64,000 nucleotides of DNA from DASWOJ01 sp964250755 (lineage in GTDB: Bacteria > Pseudomonadota > Alphaproteobacteria > Acetobacterales > Acetobacteraceae), in contig CAXUHB010000020.1 in the NCBI GenBank assembly GCA_964250755.1, positions 5,011 through 69,010 on the forward strand, read 5' to 3'. Of this stretch, positions 36,401 through 44,888 are shown piece by piece. Within the stretch, counting starts at the first letter, position 1; the number at the start of each line of letters is the position of its first letter. A model generated the notes under the pieces. It was not told where the DNA came from. It worked only from the letters and a program-made list of their open reading frames with translations, and did no database searches. The position numbers and the translations under genes are program-made.

Positions 36401-36846
36401 TCGACAAGCGGGAACCCCAGCCGGGTCAGCTCCCCGGCGTTGAAATCGGAATCCGCGATGGCCCCTGCAAAGGTCCCCTCCTTCGCCCAGCGCTCCAGTT
36501 GCAGGCGGCCTGCCTTGGCCAGGCGCGCCAGCTCGCTTCCCGCTGCGAAGAAGTGGTCCGGCGTGATGTTGTGATAGACCAGGATGCGGCGCGCGGCCTG
36601 GGCGGCCACCCAATCGTCCTGATCCGAACCCAGGGAGTAGTGGACCAGCAGCACCTCGTCCGGATGGCCGCCGTATTCGTGATGGGAGCGTATCCGGCCC
36701 GCCAGCGCGGGATGGACGTGGATGCAGTGGATGTCCGACGCGAGGCCCGCGCCACGCAGGATCGCCTGGATGAAGAACATCGCATTGGTGATGCCGTCGC
36801 CAGGCGCCGAACCCGCATGGAACTGGTGGATCGCGCGCGGGCGCAT
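33403..36846 (-). CDS. Three-domain glycosyltransferase (three GT4-like units in one chain)
   Basis: A 1147-residue protein with three GT-B modules in series. Module 1 (about 1-380) has TLLFVGRLCPHKN and SMSQHEGFGMPLVEAMAF. Module 2 (about 390-770) has RFLHVSSGFPRKG and VNPSRGEGFGLPLAEAMALG. Module 3 (about 780-1147) has VIGMVSSWNVRCGIAGYAQS and TVIASFGYLLPHKG, but its E-x7-E site is altered to YPYQHSGESASAAVKMGLA. Such chains build several linkages of one glycan processively in the cytosol. The ATG at 36846 has GGAGA upstream; a TTG at 36927 overlapping the upstream stop would add 27 residues. It is the second gene of the glycan operon. Confidence 0.85.
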   Translation of the reverse strand: MRPRAIHQFHAGSAPGDGITNAMFFIQAILRGAGLASDIHCIHVHPALAGRIRSHHEYGGHPDEVLLVHYSLGSDQDDWVAAQAARRILVYHNITPDHFFAAGSELARLAKAGRLQLERWAKEGTFAGAIADSDFNAGELTRLGFPLVESIGLLVDLDRIRAHAWTAAPPADAPIADAQAAGAPAPGAPGTRTLLFVGRLCPHKNQAGLVHMMAHLAASPDLPVRLLLPGAEASGDYGRHVLDTAGQLGLGARVRLLGPVSDTEVYGLYRSADLYVSMSQHEGFGMPLVEAMAFDLPVLAHAAGSVGATLGQGGLVLAQATPAQMAAAAAVMLREPPLRRRVLQGQRASLERFERPALVDAFRRFLRRAGIEAALGPARAAALPPPRWVVEGPYDSSYSLAVVNRELARALPGILAGSGAEAALASRDGPGPFAPDAAFLDANPDLAVMAERASAAGLPPAACLRNQYPPHVSDMRGAMRVLANFAWEESGLPASHAAEFNANLDLITVTSAWVAKVLRDNGVRVPVAVVGNGVDQALQDRLPPGPPPGPPGVFRFLHVSSGFPRKGVDVLLAAWGAAFTRDDPVELVLKTFPNIHNRVEEELAAHRAGHPDGAPVTLVNHDIPHGALMDLYAAASAIVNPSRGEGFGLPLAEAMALGIPVVTTGHGGQTDFCTADTAWLCGYSFAAARTHLGVPGSVWAEPDPASLAQAMRAVREAPPEERARRVELARARILASFTWERVAQRTKSAVDAVWASASPEEWRQPVIGMVSSWNVRCGIAGYAQSMAAALAAAGGPGRVLVFANRVGEQLQPDQDFVRRCWVQDWRDPLDELFEAICAAGVDAVVVQFNFGFFDRRALASLLNRLHGRGILAFIVLHSTQDVVKPDITFRLADMQPSLAAACRLLVHSVHDLNRLKGIGLVDNVALLPMGLPGAGPQNRDGLRRALGWGGRTVIASFGYLLPHKGLRELIAAFKLILAQRPDAHLAMLNAAYPAPESDEEQEACRAEIARLGIADRVSLVTAYMDEAEVIGQLGASDLVVYPYQHSGESASAAVKMGLASRTPVAVTPLPIFADVASVCHVLPGLSANEIARGVLELLETPAGAAFCERQATWAAAHAWPVVSARLDGLVTGEAAARRLNLTPDPDG

Positions 36847-36923
36847 CAGGGTCTCCGCGCGCGCGTCAGCCGCCGGCTGACCTGCCGGGCCTGGGGCGCC
36901 GGGCGCCGCGTGATGGTCCCGCG

Positions 36924-38141
36924 TCAAAGGCGGCGCGCGACGATGGCGTAGTCCTGCGGGCCGAACAGGACCCGGTTCAGCAGGTTCGCGTCCTCCGTCG
37001 CCGCCGTCAGCAGGCCCTGCGTGAACGGGTGCAGCCGGATGATCTCGGCGCTGGCGAACCCGCGGTGCTCGATGACGAACCGCAGCGGCTCCGGCAGCAC
37101 CGGGTTGCGGTGGGTCGGGTCGTTGTAGAACGTCGTCGCGCCGACCCGGACTGTCTCAGCGTTCGGGCTTTCGATGACCAGGATGCCGCCCGGGACCAGC
37201 ACCCGCAGCGTCTCGTCCAGGAAGTCCACCAGCGTGCCGAACGGCAGGTGCTCGACGACATGGAACGCCGTCACGGCGCCGCGGCTGGCGTCGCCGAGGC
37301 CGCGCAGATGCGCGAGCAGGTCGGCGTGCCGGGCATCAAGCCCCAGGGCCGTGGTCCGCTCCACCATGATGAGGTTGCTGTCTATCCCGTAGGCGGCCAT
37401 GCCGTGCTCGCGCAGCAACTCCAGCCACTCGCCGCGTCCGCAGCCGATGTCCAGGACGGGATGGTCCGGCTGCCCGGCGCCTGCCAGGGCCAAGTGCTCG
37501 ACGTAGAAGGCCAGGCGCTGCTTGATGTCCTCGCGCGACCCCCGGAACACGTCCTCGAACGCGGCATACAGGGAGTCGTGGCGGCCTGCGACGGCGGGCG
37601 GCTCCGGGCTTCCGGGCGGCACGGGTCCAGCGGCGGCGGCCTGGGTGAGCCGCCTCTGCTGGAACATCACCTCGCGCTTGATCATGCCGGCCTGCCGCTC
37701 CAACTGCTCCACCCCGGCTGCAAGCCCGCTGATGTCCGCCTTGAAGGCGGACAGCGCGCGCGCCAAGCCGTCAACCGTTGCCGCCATCCCAGCCATGTCC
37801 GCACGGGCCGACGCCGCGGCCTGGTCCATCAGGTTGCGCTGCCGCCGCATCTCCGCTTCGAGCTGCAAGGCCCTGGCCCGGGCGTCCTCGGCCAGGAACA
37901 CGGCGGCGATGGCACGCCGCATGATGAACGGGAGGTGGGTTGCGCCCCATAGGAGATTGGCCAGCGTGCGCCGTGCCGAGCGCGGGGGCGGCTCCGGCTT
38001 GGCCGCGCCTGGCGCAACCGGCGCCGGGCGCGGCGCGGCCTTGCTCATGCCGTCCAGTTCCAGTGCCACGCGCCGTTCCAGCTCGATGAAGTCAATGCGG
38101 TCATTGTTCTTAATGAACACCATCACGCTCCGGCCCGCCAT
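36924..38141 (-). CDS. Coiled-coil SAM-dependent methyltransferase
   Basis: A 405-residue protein. Residues 70-160 are helical with heptad-like spacing (EAEMRRQRNLMDQAAASARA; LAAGVEQLERQAGMIKREV). The C-terminal 220 residues form a class I methyltransferase: PVLDIGCGRGEWLELLREHG (SAM site), AYGIDSN, AFHVVEHLPFGTLVDFLDE and GGILVIESPNAE. The design resembles enzymes that methylate the end of a growing polysaccharide to stop chain growth and measure length with a coil, as in WbdD-type systems. That function is inferred. First gene of the glycan operon; the next gene starts at or just after its stop. An ATG at 38123 preceded by GGAG is an alternative start. Confidence 0.8.
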   Translation of the reverse strand: MAGRSVMVFIKNNDRIDFIELERRVALELDGMSKAAPRPAPVAPGAAKPEPPPRSARRTLANLLWGATHLPFIMRRAIAAVFLAEDARARALQLEAEMRRQRNLMDQAAASARADMAGMAATVDGLARALSAFKADISGLAAGVEQLERQAGMIKREVMFQQRRLTQAAAAGPVPPGSPEPPAVAGRHDSLYAAFEDVFRGSREDIKQRLAFYVEHLALAGAGQPDHPVLDIGCGRGEWLELLREHGMAAYGIDSNLIMVERTTALGLDARHADLLAHLRGLGDASRGAVTAFHVVEHLPFGTLVDFLDETLRVLVPGGILVIESPNAETVRVGATTFYNDPTHRNPVLPEPLRFVIEHRGFASAEIIRLHPFTQGLLTAATEDANLLNRVLFGPQDYAIVARRL

Positions 38142-39005
38142 GGCTGCGACCGTTGCTACTATGGTCCCAGTTGCAAGGGAAGGCTGCGACCCCCGTCATC
38201 GCCGCCTTGGCTGCCGTTGGTCGAGGGACCCCTGCTGCGCTTCCAAATCGGAGCGCCGATGGCGTTTTGGGGGTCATGAGGAAGCGTGTGGTGTTCGCGC
38301 CGCGTTTGCCCGACCAGCAGCGGCAGGATTGTCGTTGGCCAGCCCTGGGTGCCGTCGCTCGAACAAGGGCCGGAGGCTGCCGTCGAGGGCGCGGGTACGG
38401 GTTTGCGGCTGAACATGCGCGGGTGCTGGATGGCGACCGTGGAGGGCTGCCTTGGCCGGGTGCTTAAGGCGCAGATATCGGATGCCGTGCGGGAGGGCGC
38501 GGGCGCCAGCGCCGCCCGCCTGGCCGGGACCAGGAGGGAGGTCATGGACGCGCACGCCGCGGCGTTGCAACCCGCATACATGCAGCGGCGCCCAGCGCCG
38601 CTGCTCCGCCCGCGGCAGCGCCGCCAGGAAAGGCGCGAGCCAGGCGTCCAACCGCGCCGTCCACGCCCCGGCCCCGACATCGCCGTCCCGCCGCTTGCCA
38701 GACCAGGCCAATCACATGGCGACGCCCAACATGGCAGAGCAGTGCTGGAGCGCGCATCGCAACGGTGAACGCATGGTCGCACCATGTCCTCCCTCTACGC
38801 CTGCTGCATCCCTCATCATCCGCATGAGGCCATCTTCTTCACGAGGCTCGGGCATGACGCTCTGGCATGACGCTCGGGCACGTGAAGCCCGTGCCACGAC
38901 CCCGCCGCGGCCCGCTGCTTTGACCGTCATCCTTGACCGTCATCGCCGGCGCGTTCCGATGCGTGCCGTGACCGCAGAGACAGCCACGGCGCGGGGCCGC
39001 CGGCG
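38142..39005. other. 864-base region without an intact gene
   Basis: Separates the glycan operon from the SNF2 helicase gene. Apart from a probable transposase N-terminus relic at 38560-38711 no coding sequence was supported; open frames on both strands lack family features. Near 38850-38890 a GGCATGACGCTC segment occurs twice in a row and is followed by GGCACG...CGTGCC, a small hairpin. Confidence 0.5.
38560..38711 (-). pseudogene. Possible IS701-like transposase N-terminal fragment
   Basis: The minus strand reads WSGKRRDGDVGAGAWTARLD, then AWLAPFLAALPRAEQRRWAP, which resembles the start of IS701-type transposases (a W-x-x-PFLAAL helix then RRWAP-x-Y). The similarity fades after GLQRRG and no downstream catalytic part is seen in any frame. 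No terminal repeats found. Confidence 0.4.
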
Positions 39006-42000
39006 TCAGCCGCCGACGGGCGCGAACAGCGCGTCCAGGTCCGCCTCCGTCAGCCCCAATGTCGCGCCGGGGCCGGCGCCCAGGATGGTGTCGGACAGGG
39101 CCTGCTTGCGGGCCTTCAGCGCCTCCATCTTCTCCTCGATGGTGCCCTGGGTGATCAGGCGGTGAACGAACACCGGCTTGTCCTGGCCGATGCGGTGGGC
39201 GCGGTCGGTGGCCTGGTCCTCGACCGCCGGGTTCCACCAGGGGTCGTAGTGGATGACGGTGTCCGCCGCCGTCAGGTTCAGCCCGGTGCCGCCGGCCTTG
39301 AGCGAGACCAGGAATAGCGGCACCTCCCCGGCCTGGAACCGGCGCACCGGGGTGCGGCGGTCCGCCGTGTCCCCGGTCAGCAGCGCGTAGGGCAGGCGCA
39401 GCTTCGCCAGCTCCGCCTCGATCAGCGCCAGCATGGAGGTGAACTGCGAGAACAGCAGCACCCGCCGCCCGTCCTCGACCATCTGCGGCAGCAACTCCAG
39501 CAGGCGGTCCAGCTTGGCGGAGCCGGCCTTGGCGGCCTTGGCCGTCTCAAGCCGCAGCAGGCGCGGGTCGCAGCAGGCCTGGCGCAGCTTGAGCATGGCG
39601 TCCAGGATGATGATGCCCGACCCGGCGACGCCGCGCTTCTCCACCGCCGCGCGCACCTTGGCGTGCATGGTCAGGCGTATGCCCTCATAGACCGCGCGCT
39701 GGGCGTCGGCCATCGCCACCTGCTCGGTGATTTCGGTCTTGGCGGGCAGGTCGGCTGCGACCTCCTCCTTGGTGCGGCGGAGCAGGAAGGGTGCGATGCG
39801 GCGGCGCAGCGTCTCCGCGCGCCCGGTGTCGCCCCCTTTCTCGATGGGCGTGCGGTAATTGCGCACGAACGCCTTCTGGTCGCCCAGGAAGCCCGGCATC
39901 AGGAAATCGAACAGGGACCATAGCTCCCCCAGGTGGTTCTCCAGCGGGGTACCGGACAGGCAGAGGCGCTGGCGGGCGCGCAAGGTGCGCGCCAGGCGGG
40001 AAGTGGCGGCGAGCGGGTTCTTGATCGTCTGCGCCTCGTCCAGCAGGACCGCGTGCCACTCCTGGCCTTGCAGCGCCTTGTGATCGCGGGCCAGCAGCGG
40101 ATAGGTCGTCACCACCAGATCGTGGGCGGCGATGTCCGGGAAGCGGGCGGCCCGGTCCGGCCCGTGCAGCACGAGGGTGCGGAGCATCGGGGCGAAGCGC
40201 GCGGCCTCCGCCTGCCAGTTGGGGGCGAGGCTGGTGGGGCACACGACCAGCGCCGGGCGGTCCAGCCGGCCCGCGGCGTGGTCCACCGCCAGGTGCGCCA
40301 GCGCCTGCACGGTCTTGCCCAGCCCCATGTCGTCCGCCAGGATGCCGCCCAGCCCGGCGGCGCCCAGGAACTGCAGCCAGGCCAGCCCGGCGGCCTGGTA
40401 GGGCCGCAAGTCCGCACGGAAGCCGGCGGGGAGCGCGACGGGCGGGATGCCGCCGTGCTCGCGCAGGCCGCGGCCCAGGGCGCGGACGGCATCGCCGCCG
40501 GACCAGGCGAGGCCGGCGTCACGCCCGGCGGCCTCCAGCAGCGCCAGGTCGGCGGCGTTGCGGCGGGACAGGCGCAGCGTGCCCTCCGGCCCCCGTTCGG
40601 CGCCGGCCAGCAGCTCCATCAGCGGCCCCAGGATCGGGCGCAGCTTGCCGAACGGCACCGCGAGCAGGCGGCCATCGGGCAGGGGGAGCAGCAGCGGCGC
40701 CTCGTCGTCGTCATCCGCCGGGCCGGACTGGGCCAGGCGCCCCAGCACCATCGCGGCGCCGGCGGAGCCGATCAGGTCCAGCATAGCGGGCACGAGGCTG
40801 ATGCGCTCCCCATCCACCATCACGCCCAGGTCCAGGTCGAACCAGTCTATGCCCGACCCTTCCTCGATCCGCACCAGAACGTCGCCCGTGGCCTGTGCGA
40901 TGCGCACGGGGAAGTCGGGGTCGGCCTCGATGATCCAGCCGTCCTCCCGCAGGGCCGGGACCTCGTGCAGCACGAAGTCCACCCAGGCGTCGGGATCGGG
41001 GTCCAGCAGCGCCAGGTCGGCGGCGTTGGGGTGGTCGAAGGGCAGGTACCAGCGGTGGCCGACGCGGGAGAAGCCGAGGCGGCGGAGGCGCAGGGCCGCC
41101 TCGGTCTCGCCGACGGGGTCGCGGACGACCCGGAACAGGCGCCCGTCGCCGACCACGACATCGCGGCGGGACTCCGCGGACAGGACGGCGGGGCCGTATT
41201 GCCAGGAGAGGCGGGCCAGCGGCTCCCGCTTGGCAGCAGGCGCGGCCCCGCCCTGCATAGCCTGGCGGCCCAATGCGGCGAGATTGGCGCGGGCGTAGGT
41301 GCTGCCGGCGTCCGCCGGCAGCACGGCGGCGAGCAGGCGCAGGCGGGGCTGCAGCTGCTCGCGCACCTCCATGGGGGGCGGCAGCACCGCGGGCGGCGGC
41401 ACGGGCAGGGCAGGGGCGCGGCGCGGCAGCTCGGCGGCGACCTGCCCGGCGGCCTCGGGCGACAGCGGCGGCGCCATCAGCATGGCGCGCACCATGCGGT
41501 CGGGCAGGCCGGTGTCCGCCCTGCCGACTGCGCCCGTCCCGGGGTCGGCGTACCAGGCGCCGGTGATGAGCAGCGGCTCCAGCGGCGGATCCAGCTCGAT
41601 GCGCGGACGCTGGGCGCCGTCGTCCAGCATGATCCAGGCGATCCGGCCGGGGATGGTGGGGCCGTCGTGCAGCGCCGGGCCGTCCCACGCGCCCCAGCGT
41701 CCGCGGCCGGTGGCGATGACGGCGCGCAGGAGGTCGGGGAAGCCCTCCGCGGCACCGTTGATGGCGCTGTTGGTGGCGCCGTTGATGGCCATGGCGCGCA
41801 GGATGGCGCGGTCGGAGGGGCGGAGAAAGCGCGGCTGCTGGTTGGCGTGGGGCTGGTGGCGGAAGACGCTGGGCACGCCGGAGGGCGTGCCGTCCTTGCG
41901 CAGTTCGATGGTCTGCAGGCTCAGCTCCGGGCCGGGGTGGCTGCGGGAGCGGTTGAGCACATAGAGCAGGCGCTTGCGGACGCCGGGGGGGTAGTCCTCG

Positions 42001-42101
42001 GTGTCCTCGGCCTGTGTGGCGGTCACGGTGCGGAGCCAGTGCTCGACCTCGGCTGGCGCCGGCATCCGGCGCATGTCTGCTAAGCCCACGTTCCCACCCA
42101 T
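39006..42101 (-). CDS. SNF2-family DEAD/DEAH helicase-like ATPase
   Basis: A 1031-residue Swi2/Snf2 ATPase. The C-terminal half has all helicase motifs: DDMGLGKTVQALAHLA (I), ALVVCPTSLAPNW (Ia), LLDEAQTIKNP (II, DEAQ), LCLSGTPLENHLGELWSL (III), LLFSQFTSML (IV), LKAGGTGLNLTAADTVIHYD (V) and DRAHRIGQDKPV (VI). The first 500 residues are variable. Bacterial proteins of this group often begin with a SWIM zinc finger, which is not seen here. It likely moves along DNA or remodels RNA polymerase or nucleoprotein, as RapA does. Start is uncertain: ATG at 42101 or 42074. The gene stands alone between a gene-poor stretch and a divergent acyltransferase. Confidence 0.88.
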   Translation of the reverse strand: MGGNVGLADMRRMPAPAEVEHWLRTVTATQAEDTEDYPPGVRKRLLYVLNRSRSHPGPELSLQTIELRKDGTPSGVPSVFRHQPHANQQPRFLRPSDRAILRAMAINGATNSAINGAAEGFPDLLRAVIATGRGRWGAWDGPALHDGPTIPGRIAWIMLDDGAQRPRIELDPPLEPLLITGAWYADPGTGAVGRADTGLPDRMVRAMLMAPPLSPEAAGQVAAELPRRAPALPVPPPAVLPPPMEVREQLQPRLRLLAAVLPADAGSTYARANLAALGRQAMQGGAAPAAKREPLARLSWQYGPAVLSAESRRDVVVGDGRLFRVVRDPVGETEAALRLRRLGFSRVGHRWYLPFDHPNAADLALLDPDPDAWVDFVLHEVPALREDGWIIEADPDFPVRIAQATGDVLVRIEEGSGIDWFDLDLGVMVDGERISLVPAMLDLIGSAGAAMVLGRLAQSGPADDDDEAPLLLPLPDGRLLAVPFGKLRPILGPLMELLAGAERGPEGTLRLSRRNAADLALLEAAGRDAGLAWSGGDAVRALGRGLREHGGIPPVALPAGFRADLRPYQAAGLAWLQFLGAAGLGGILADDMGLGKTVQALAHLAVDHAAGRLDRPALVVCPTSLAPNWQAEAARFAPMLRTLVLHGPDRAARFPDIAAHDLVVTTYPLLARDHKALQGQEWHAVLLDEAQTIKNPLAATSRLARTLRARQRLCLSGTPLENHLGELWSLFDFLMPGFLGDQKAFVRNYRTPIEKGGDTGRAETLRRRIAPFLLRRTKEEVAADLPAKTEITEQVAMADAQRAVYEGIRLTMHAKVRAAVEKRGVAGSGIIILDAMLKLRQACCDPRLLRLETAKAAKAGSAKLDRLLELLPQMVEDGRRVLLFSQFTSMLALIEAELAKLRLPYALLTGDTADRRTPVRRFQAGEVPLFLVSLKAGGTGLNLTAADTVIHYDPWWNPAVEDQATDRAHRIGQDKPVFVHRLITQGTIEEKMEALKARKQALSDTILGAGPGATLGLTEADLDALFAPVGG

Positions 42102-42436
42102 CCCGGCCTGACCGGGTGGAGGATAGACCGGCCCGGGCGGAAGGGGCAGGGATCGCTGGCGCAGCGCGGGTCTGCGCCCGGGCGCCTTCTCCTCGTGCGC
42201 CCGGACGGAGGCTGCGTGCGCGCGGCATGGTCTGGCGCTGGGGCCCGCGCCTGCGGTGCGGCCTTCTGCGCGGAACTCCGGCCATGACACTGCCGGGTGC
42301 GCTGCCGGCGGGCACGGAGGCCCGCGGCAGGGGGGTGCCGAAGATGCCGGGCATGTGCGGCAGGTCCGGACAGGCACCCTGGCTGGAGGCGGCCTCCGGA
42401 TCTTGTGCGGCAATCCTGGCTTGCGTAACACGGGGC
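42102..42436. other. 335-base divergent intergenic region
   Basis: Lies between the start codons of the SNF2 gene and the acyltransferase gene, so it should contain both promoters. No promoter elements, repeats or further gene could be defined. Open frames extend through it on both strands but lack family-like sequence. Confidence 0.4.
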
Positions 42437-43594
42437 ATGGCTGCCGCTGCCCACCCTGATCCCGTACCGGAAAGCAGGGCGCTGACCGGGCTGCGCGGCG
42501 TGGCGGCGGTGCTGGTGGTCGTGCATCACGCCAGCCTGCATTTCGGCAACGGCCTGCCGCTTGTCGGGGGACTGCTCAGGAAGGGCTACCTGGGGGTTGA
42601 CCTGTTCTTCGTCCTCAGCGGCTTCGTGATGTCCATGGTGTATGGCGCGTGGTTCGCCGGACGGGACGCGGCGGCCAGCGCCGGAGAGGGCGATGCCGCG
42701 AGGGGGGAGGCGGGGCGTCCGGCGTGGGGACGCGTGCCGGTGTTCCTGACGCGGCGGCTGGCGCGCTTGTGGCCGCTGCACGCCCTGGTGCTGGCGGCGG
42801 CGCTGGCGTGGGCGGCGTGGCAGGGCGATCCCCTGCCGTCCTGGCGCTTCGTGGTTGCCAACCTGTGCATGATCCAGGGCTGGGGGCTGAGCGGCGAGGT
42901 CAACCCGCCGGCCTGGTCGGCCAGCACGGAGCTGCTGGCCTACCTGCTGTTCCCCATGCTGGCCGGGCCGGTGCTGCGGCATCGGTGGGGGCTGGCGTTG
43001 GGGCTGGCGGGGGTGACGGCGCTGCTGGGGGCCTGCCTGCTGTGGTCGCCGCCATTGGGGACGGCCCGGCGCGGGCTGCTGGACATCCACGCGAACTACT
43101 CGGTCCTGCCGGCGCTGCGCTGCCTGGCCGGGTTCCTGCTGGGGATGATGGCCTGGCGGGCGGCCGGGCTGCCGGCGGTGCGGCGCGTGGCGCGGCGGCC
43201 CTGGGCCGGGCCTGGGGCGCTGCTGGCGGCGCTGGGGTTGATGCTGGCCTGGGCCAACGATCTGCTGGTGCTGGCGCTGTGGCCGGTGGTGGTGGTGGGG
43301 CTGCACCACGGCCGCGGACGGGCCTGGCGCCTGCTGGCGCTGGGGCCTCTGCACCTGCTGGGCACGCTGTCCTATGCGATCTACCTGATCCACTACGTTC
43401 CGCTGGTCGAACTGCCGCGCGAACCCGGCGCGACGCTTACCGTGCTGGTCCTGTATGGGCTGAGCGTGCTGGGCCTGTCCGTGTTCGCCTACCGCGTGGT
43501 CGAGCAGCCGACGCGCCGGCTGATGCGGTGGCTGGGGGAGGGCGTGATGCTCCCTGCTGCCCGCCCGGCGCTGGCCTGGCTGTCGCGGCGGTAG
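42437..43594 (+). CDS. Membrane acyltransferase (family 3, OafA/YrhL-like)
   Basis: A 385-residue protein with about ten membrane spans. The N-terminal block RALTGLRGVAAVLVVVHHAS carries the family histidine, followed by GYLGVDLFFVLSGFVMSMVY and an R-x10-H stretch (TRRLARLWPLHALV). The last part is LSYAIYLIHYVPLVELP and YRVVEQPTRR. These enzymes O-acylate sugars of exopolysaccharide, LPS or other surface glycans at the inner membrane. ATG at 42437 gives the expected short cytosolic N-terminus. A surface glycan substrate fits the glycan genes further left in the window. Confidence 0.88.
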   Translation: MAAAAHPDPVPESRALTGLRGVAAVLVVVHHASLHFGNGLPLVGGLLRKGYLGVDLFFVLSGFVMSMVYGAWFAGRDAAASAGEGDAARGEAGRPAWGRVPVFLTRRLARLWPLHALVLAAALAWAAWQGDPLPSWRFVVANLCMIQGWGLSGEVNPPAWSASTELLAYLLFPMLAGPVLRHRWGLALGLAGVTALLGACLLWSPPLGTARRGLLDIHANYSVLPALRCLAGFLLGMMAWRAAGLPAVRRVARRPWAGPGALLAALGLMLAWANDLLVLALWPVVVVGLHHGRGRAWRLLALGPLHLLGTLSYAIYLIHYVPLVELPREPGATLTVLVLYGLSVLGLSVFAYRVVEQPTRRLMRWLGEGVMLPAARPALAWLSRR

Positions 43595-43728
43595 GGGCGA
43601 GGGGCGGAAACGCGGGCGCCGCGCCGCTTGAAGCATGGCTGGTCCAGGTGGAAGGCCCAATCATGCTCCGGCCTTTGTCGAGGCGAGCAGGTCACGGCCC
43701 AGATCGGGCAGCCTGATGCGACCCTGCT

Positions 43729-44280
43729 CTAGCCCTCGCCCGTCCCGCCCCGGAGCATCGGAGGGGCCAGTGCCTTGCCTGTCAGCGCATGCTCCCCGGC
43801 CAGGTCCCACGGGCCGCCCAGGTAGCGCCATAGCCGCAGCCCCTGGGCACGCACCGCGAAGGGGGCGAAGGCCGCCTGCATCGCGTCGCGCAGGGCGCGG
43901 GCGGCGTCCGGCGCGGCCTTGTTCTGGATGGTGACGTGCGGGCGGAAGCCCTGGGCGTCCTGCGGCGTCAGCCAGGCCGCCCAGGCGCGGGCCAGCCGGG
44001 CGCGCAGGGCCAGCAACTCCGGGGCGTGCAGCTCGTAGGCGACGCCGCGGCCCAGGAACCGCAGCCCGGCGGCCTGGACGGGGAAGGGCGGGACGGACGC
44101 GGCCTGGGTTGCCAGCAGCGCTTGGACAGCGTCCTGCTCGGCGCCGGGCAGGTGGTGGAACAGGGTGACGTGGGCCGGCACCTGGTTGCGCTCGGGCGGG
44201 AAGTGCAGGGTGCGCAGCCGGTCGAAGCGGGCCTGGTCCTCGGGATGCAGCGCCAGGGTGAGGATGAGCGGCTCGGTCAT
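43729..44280 (-). CDS. 2'-5' RNA ligase/cyclic phosphodiesterase-like protein
   Basis: A 183-residue protein of the 2H phosphoesterase superfamily, with both catalytic histidine motifs: AHVTLFHHL and RPHVTIQNKA. Family members hydrolyse 2',3'-cyclic nucleotide phosphates or join 2'-5' RNA ends; in vivo roles are mostly unknown. ATG at 44280 opens with TEPLILTLALHPEDQARFD, the normal first strand. It is divergent from a small unknown gene that begins 44 bases away. Confidence 0.85.
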   Translation of the reverse strand: MTEPLILTLALHPEDQARFDRLRTLHFPPERNQVPAHVTLFHHLPGAEQDAVQALLATQAASVPPFPVQAAGLRFLGRGVAYELHAPELLALRARLARAWAAWLTPQDAQGFRPHVTIQNKAAPDAARALRDAMQAAFAPFAVRAQGLRLWRYLGGPWDLAGEHALTGKALAPPMLRGGTGEG

Positions 44281-44324
44281 GCGGGGGTGGAGACGCGATG
44301 GAGCGCGGCGCAACAGGAGGCGGC

Positions 44325-44678
44325 ATGGCGGAGGATGGCGTGACAGGGGGCAGGCTGGACTTGCCGGAGCCGCCGGGGACGGAGCAGGCGCAGCTTGCGG
44401 CGCGGTGGCTGCACCTGACGCGGGCGGTGCTGCCGGGGATGGCCGCGGCGCGGCGGTGGCCGATCCGGCTCGACCACTGCTTCATGCGGGTGTGCCTGGA
44501 CAGCGCGCTGGGCCGTCCGTGGCACGAGGTGGTGCGGCGCCCGGCGGTGCGTCACCTCGACGCGGAGCAGCTCCGGGCCGCCGTGGCGGTGGCCGAGCGG
44601 ATCGTCGCCGACCCGGACAGCCTGCCGGCGCTGAACAGGGTCAGCTTGGCATGGCGGCGGGCGGCGCGGGAACGGTAA
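44325..44678 (+). CDS. Conserved hypothetical protein
   Basis: A 117-residue soluble protein with RRWPIRLDHCFMRVCLDSAL, GRPWHEVVRRPAVRHL and a C-terminal LNRVSLAWRRAARER. A Asp-His-Cys-Phe motif and a following basic helix suggest a conserved family seen beside unrelated genes in alphaproteobacteria, but I cannot name it. AGGAGG lies five bases before the ATG, which decides the start over an ATG 27 bases upstream. No membrane or signal segment. Confidence 0.65.
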   Translation: MAEDGVTGGRLDLPEPPGTEQAQLAARWLHLTRAVLPGMAAARRWPIRLDHCFMRVCLDSALGRPWHEVVRRPAVRHLDAEQLRAAVAVAERIVADPDSLPALNRVSLAWRRAARER

Positions 44679-44888
44679 GCTGATGGGCACGTCGGGCGGC
44701 CTGGGATGATGCTGGCGCTGTTCCGGGCGCTTCGCCGCTGCCGCAGGAGCTTGAGCAGCGGCGGCCCAGAGGACGACAGGGCGGCGCTGGCGGCCCCTGG
44801 ACTGCCGCGGCGCAAGCGCGCCCCCTGCTGGCATGGCTTCCGGGATGGGAGGGCATCCTGTTGAGGCGGCGGCGGCCAGACGGACCGC

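Noticed and set aside
38274..38785. Full-length transposase or hypothetical gene in the gap after the glycan operon
   Set aside because: Only about 45 residues resemble a transposase start; the remaining open frames on either strand show no family pattern.
42102..42431. Upstream extension of the SNF2 protein to a SWIM-bearing N-terminus
   Set aside because: The open frame continues, but it has none of the Cys/His spacing of a SWIM finger and overlaps a divergent promoter region.
44706..44864. 53-codon ORF starting MMLALFRALRRCRR
   Set aside because: No ribosome binding site, no family likeness and an Arg/Gly-rich tail; it lies in the gap between the small unknown gene and AsmA and is more likely chance.
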